DNA of 64,000 bases from Nissolia schottii. Taxonomy: Eukaryota; Streptophyta; Magnoliopsida; Fabales; Fabaceae. The notes under the pieces were generated by a model. The model had not been told where the DNA came from. It saw only the letters and a list, made by a program, of their open reading frames with translations, and ran no database searches. Position 1 is the first letter of the stretch, and each line of letters starts with the position of its first letter. Of the stretch, positions 60,629 to 64,000 are shown piece by piece. Location of the stretch: the NCBI GenBank assembly GCA_003254905.1, contig QANU01063326.1, positions 626,563 through 690,562 of the forward strand, read 5' to 3'. Position numbers and translations under genes: made by a program.

Positions 60629-62060
60629 AATAGTAATATCTTGAACTAAAGTATAACAAGGATGCCTAGACCCTTGGGGATCCTTCAGGAATTTAACCAT
60701 ACATTTGGAATCAAACTTAAGAATCAATTGTTGAAAATCACTTAGGATTGCTCATAAAATGTAAGTAAAGGCACTCCAGAGCTCAGCAAAAGTGACAGAC
60801 CAGACCCCCAAGATTATAATTAAAAGCATAAAGGAAAGTTCATTGATGATCTCTGGCAATCCCTCCACAGGCGGCAGAGCCTCCAAAATTAGTAATTGAG
60901 TCATCCACATTAATCTTAACCCATGGGGGGGAGGTCCTAATCTATATGCACAACTTCATGGTAAGGAACTGCATTCTTTTCCTTAGAAATCATGTTGCGC
61001 ATGTTCCGATAATCCTAGAAGGGAGTCAACGATTCGGTTGAAAGATCAAACGTAAGAATTTGACTATGCTCAAATATCCACTCGTTTCTCATTTGCAAAA
61101 TAGTGCTACAAGTAGTAGAAAAATGGAAGGGTCAATCCCCCTTATTAAGAGAGCGAGATTTTGGTGATAAATTCTCCTTCAACCAATCCTCAAAATCGAC
61201 TTGAAAAGAGAAATTACAATAAGATCTATTTCCAATCCTCTTCCACGTCTTGTCCACCATTCTAAAATCATGGAGAACATGGACCATTGTAAAATGAGTA
61301 CAAATAATAAAACTCTTTTAAAAAATTCAATTATTATGGATCGTGGTAATAGCTTGAACCAAAGGATAACAAGGATGACCAAGCTTTAGGGGATCTTTTA
61401 GGAATTTAGCCACACACTTGGAATTAAGCTCAAGAATCACTTGTTGAAAATCATAGAGGGCTGCTCAGGAAATGTCAGCAAAGACACTCCAGAGCTCAAC
61501 AAAAGTCACATAGCAAACCCCAATATTACAGTTAAAAGCATAAAGGAGAGTTTCTTGATGATCTCTACCAATCCCTCCATAGGTAGCAGAGCTGTCAGAA
61601 TTAGTAACAGAGTCATCCACATTAATCTTAACCCATCTGGGTCCCTAAGCTATATGCACAACTTCATGGTGAGGAATCACATTCTTTTCCTTAGAAATCA
61701 TGTTGCGCACATTCTGATAATCCTGGAAGAGAGCCAAGGATTTGCCTGAAAGATCCAACATAGGAACTTGACGATGCTCAAATATCCACTCGTTTCTCGC
61801 TTGCCAAATAGTGCTATAGGTAGTAGCAAAATGGAGGGGTCAATCCCCCCTCGTTAAGAGAGTGAGATATTGGTGATAAATTCTCCTTCAACCAATCCTC
61901 AAAATTGACTTGAAAAAAGAAATTACACGAAGATCAACTTCAATTAATGCTATTCCACGTCCTCTCCACCATTCTACAATCATGGAGAATATGGAACATT
62001 ATAAAATGAAGTACAAATAATACAACTATTTAAAAAAAATCAATTATTATGGACCGTGAA
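60629..62060 (-). pseudogene. LINE-type zf-RVT/RNase H remnant, tandemly duplicated (two units of about 713 bp)
   Basis: The minus strand encodes NEWIFEH, then PWVKINVDDS and GGIARDHQ, the order seen between the reverse-transcriptase zinc-finger region and RNase H in plant LINEs. Unit 1 is about 60632-61345 and unit 2 about 61346-62060; both end in CAATTATTATGGA and match along their length, with an offset of 713 bp. Each has several stops, so neither is functional. Unit 1 continues, after removal of the LTR stack, into the RNase H tail at 52830-53000. Confidence 0.75.
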
Positions 62061-62302
62061 GATCAAGTACTTATGATAGTTTCCTCTAAATTCTTATTTC
62101 TCGTCCTGAAAAATAAGAGTAGTGTTATTTAGACTATTAAAAAGGTATAAACATTTTATCACTCTTCTCATAACACATTATTGAATTCACCATGTACCTT
62201 CTGAACCCATAATGTATTGTGGTATTGTGAGAGAAGTAACAACTTGTCTACACATTTTTTAGTGATCCAAATAACATTATTGTGAAAAATAAATAAATTT
62301 AG
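62061..62302. other. Spacer, nothing recognised
   Basis: Short AT-rich sequence between the RNase H remnant and the next MITE. Confidence 0.4.
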
Positions 62303-62545
62303 AGTTAATACCCAAATTGGTTCTTAAAAATCTTTTAGTGTCACATTGATCCACATAAAATTTGGACGTTGCCCACATTAGTCTCTCCGTCCGTAGTTGT
62401 GTTCAAAATGACGTCGTTTTGAATTTTGTCATCCCCTATCACGACTGTTGTGGACGGAGAGATTGATGTGAGTAACGTCCAAATTTTACATAGATCAATG
62501 TGATACTAAAAAAAATTTTAGAACAACTTGAACACTAAACGTTTT
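62303..62545. mobile_element. Fold-back MITE with about 100-bp inverted arms
   Basis: The left arm (TTAGTGTCACATTGATC, AAATTTGGACGTT, TCTCTCCGTCC) is mirrored on the right (GGACGGAGAGA, AACGTCCAAATTTTA, GATCAATGTGATAC). The loop is about 55 bp and contains AAAATGACGTCGTTTTG, a near-palindrome. It probably belongs to a Mutator-like MITE family; the duplication was not fixed. Confidence 0.75.
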
Positions 62546-64000
62546 TACTGACGAGTTTGGGTCATAAATTGACAACAGAAAGTGGGTGGAACTTTTCACC
62601 ACATGAAAAGGCTAGAAGAACAATTCTTACTTTGTGACACAGTAGTAGTAAAAAGGTGTTGAGAAAAGGACCAATGACAGGCTTGCATTGCATGAGTATC
62701 AATCTTGTGTAGAGGGACAGGGGCATGCAAGTTGCTCTGATTCTCATTCCCTTCACCAAAAGCAATGAAGAAAAAAGTCTGCAACATCCTCTTCCAATTT
62801 GGTTGCAAAATGTTGACCAAACGAAGAAAAGCGACTATCTCTATGGCCAGAGGGAGATTTAAGAAGCACGCTATTAGGATTTTTCACAACTACAAATGCA
62901 ACTTCAACCATTCTCTTATAATTTCAGAAAATGGCTACTCTAGGTGCCTCACCATGTAGTCCTCCCTTCCCAAGAGACCAAAATGTGTATTTATGTGAAG
63001 ATATTTGTAAGAAATTTTACGGTTTGTAGAGCCTAGGATAGAGAGCACCGTGACATATAGATCCAGAGAGAGACACTACTCAATAGTCAAGGCATGCAGT
63101 CTGTTATCCATGTTCCATAGTGCTTCTAATCGAGGACTCGTTCAATGGACCAAAGTTGGTCTGATTGACGTAAATCAACCCTTATTTTTTTTTTAAGCAA
63201 TTTCATATTTAAGTTTTGTAGATGAAAAAAAAATGTTATAAGAGTTTTACTTTCATAATTAGACTAGCACCATTCGAATAAGATTGAATGAAATATAGTA
63301 TTAATTTTAAGGATTAAATATATTTTTAGCCTGTCATAAATTATTTTGTTAAAGACGGCCTCTTATAAAAAAAATTGCAAGGTATTAATGTGATAGAGAT
63401 TAAACTTTTACAATTTATTTTTTTGAGAAACGGTTTTTAACAAAATAATATATGAAAAATAAAATGCAAAATTCAAAATTTACTAGATTAAAAACATGTT
63501 TCAACTTAATTTCAATTTATGAATAATGTTAGTGGGTCCTAGTGATTCATTTTATAGTACACACAATCCCTGTGGGTGAAGTTGGATGGATTTGGTTTCA
63601 ATAATAAACCTTTTTGTATCCAGGTGTGAGTGGCTCCCTACACAAGTTCTTGCACATGGAATCCTTAACGGGAGTTCATGCCGACATATATAATTTTCAT
63701 TATGGCCTGAAGGGTGCCATAAACAAAATAGTACAAGATCTCCTCTAAAGGAGACAAACCTCCATTAATTAATGTACCTTTGAGGAAACAAGGTAGGTAA
63801 CTATCCTTAATAAGAGACAAGCTGATACCTCTCTTTACCCTTTCACCACTACAAGTCTAGAACTACCAATTTTTTAAAAAATGACCTTTTAACATAAGTA
63901 ACATGCTAATACCAACATTCACATATGTGTATATTCCCTTGTCTAATGCCTGATCATAGACCCTTTGACCTTATAATTGTCATTGAAAATGCCATTTACT
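62546..64000. other. Unassigned sequence to the end of the window
   Basis: The frames at 62562-62959 overlap on both strands and show no family. No element boundary was recognised. Confidence 0.4.

Overview
This window is nuclear DNA of a flowering plant, most likely a legume and possibly soybean (Glycine). The reasons are AT-rich intergenic sequence, many small GT-AG introns, six genes of standard plant families, and dense legume-type repeats (copia remnants, solo LTRs, hAT and Mutator-type elements, an Au-like SINE). The species is inferred from general resemblance, not proven. It is an assembled sequence: there is a 73-base N gap at 12611-12683 and single N at 30571 and 46148.

Gene half (about 4.2-40.3 kb). 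Six protein genes could be rebuilt exon by exon with intact frames: an ADNT1-type mitochondrial adenine nucleotide carrier (+, 4474-8977, 8 coding exons, 345 aa); a CMP-sialic-acid-transporter-like Golgi nucleotide-sugar transporter (+, 12529-15665, 8 exons, 335 aa); a 93-aa DUF7722-type protein (+, 19928-20209); gamma-tubulin (+, 27790-31651, 11 exons, 474 aa); an AGP16/20/41-type arabinogalactan peptide (+, 34918-35405, 2 exons, 75 aa); and an MTM1/SLC25A39-type mitochondrial carrier (-, 36368-40304, 10 exons, 398 aa). They do not form a pathway. Two are mitochondrial carriers of different subfamilies, which looks like chance. Two doubtful minus-strand coding stretches lie near 10.4-10.8 kb and 18.0-18.2 kb.

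Repeat half. Bases 1-2560 hold a decayed Ty1/copia pol region. Two solo LTRs sharing terminal motifs sit in non-coding parts of genes: one in ADNT1 intron 6, one just 3' of the gamma-tubulin stop with a perfect 5-bp target-site duplication (TSD). From about 40.6 kb to the end I find no host gene. That stretch holds a 1250-bp Mutator-type element with long inverted ends, a perfect 9-bp TSD and a GC-rich core (Pack-MULE candidate), decayed MULE and hAT transposases, a SINE with a 12-bp TSD, an inverted pair of an unnamed repeat (40.9 and 52.1 kb), and a nested insertion stack from 52.8 to 62.1 kb.

The stack reads, from outside in: a LINE-type RNase H remnant on the minus strand, part of it tandemly duplicated; an LTR-like element splitting it (flanking repeat AATAG); inside that a second copy of the same family and a 2.7-kb related solo LTR (TSD TAACT); and inside the latter an 833-bp hAT element (TSD CATGACAC). 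A related solo LTR at 24.3-26.0 kb shows the hAT-free state.

I did not find a new multi-gene biological system. The most useful observations are the nested stack, the Pack-MULE candidate, the word-biased block in the old LTR, the conserved palindrome in the LTR ends, and the cysteine-rich loop of the MTM1-like carrier.
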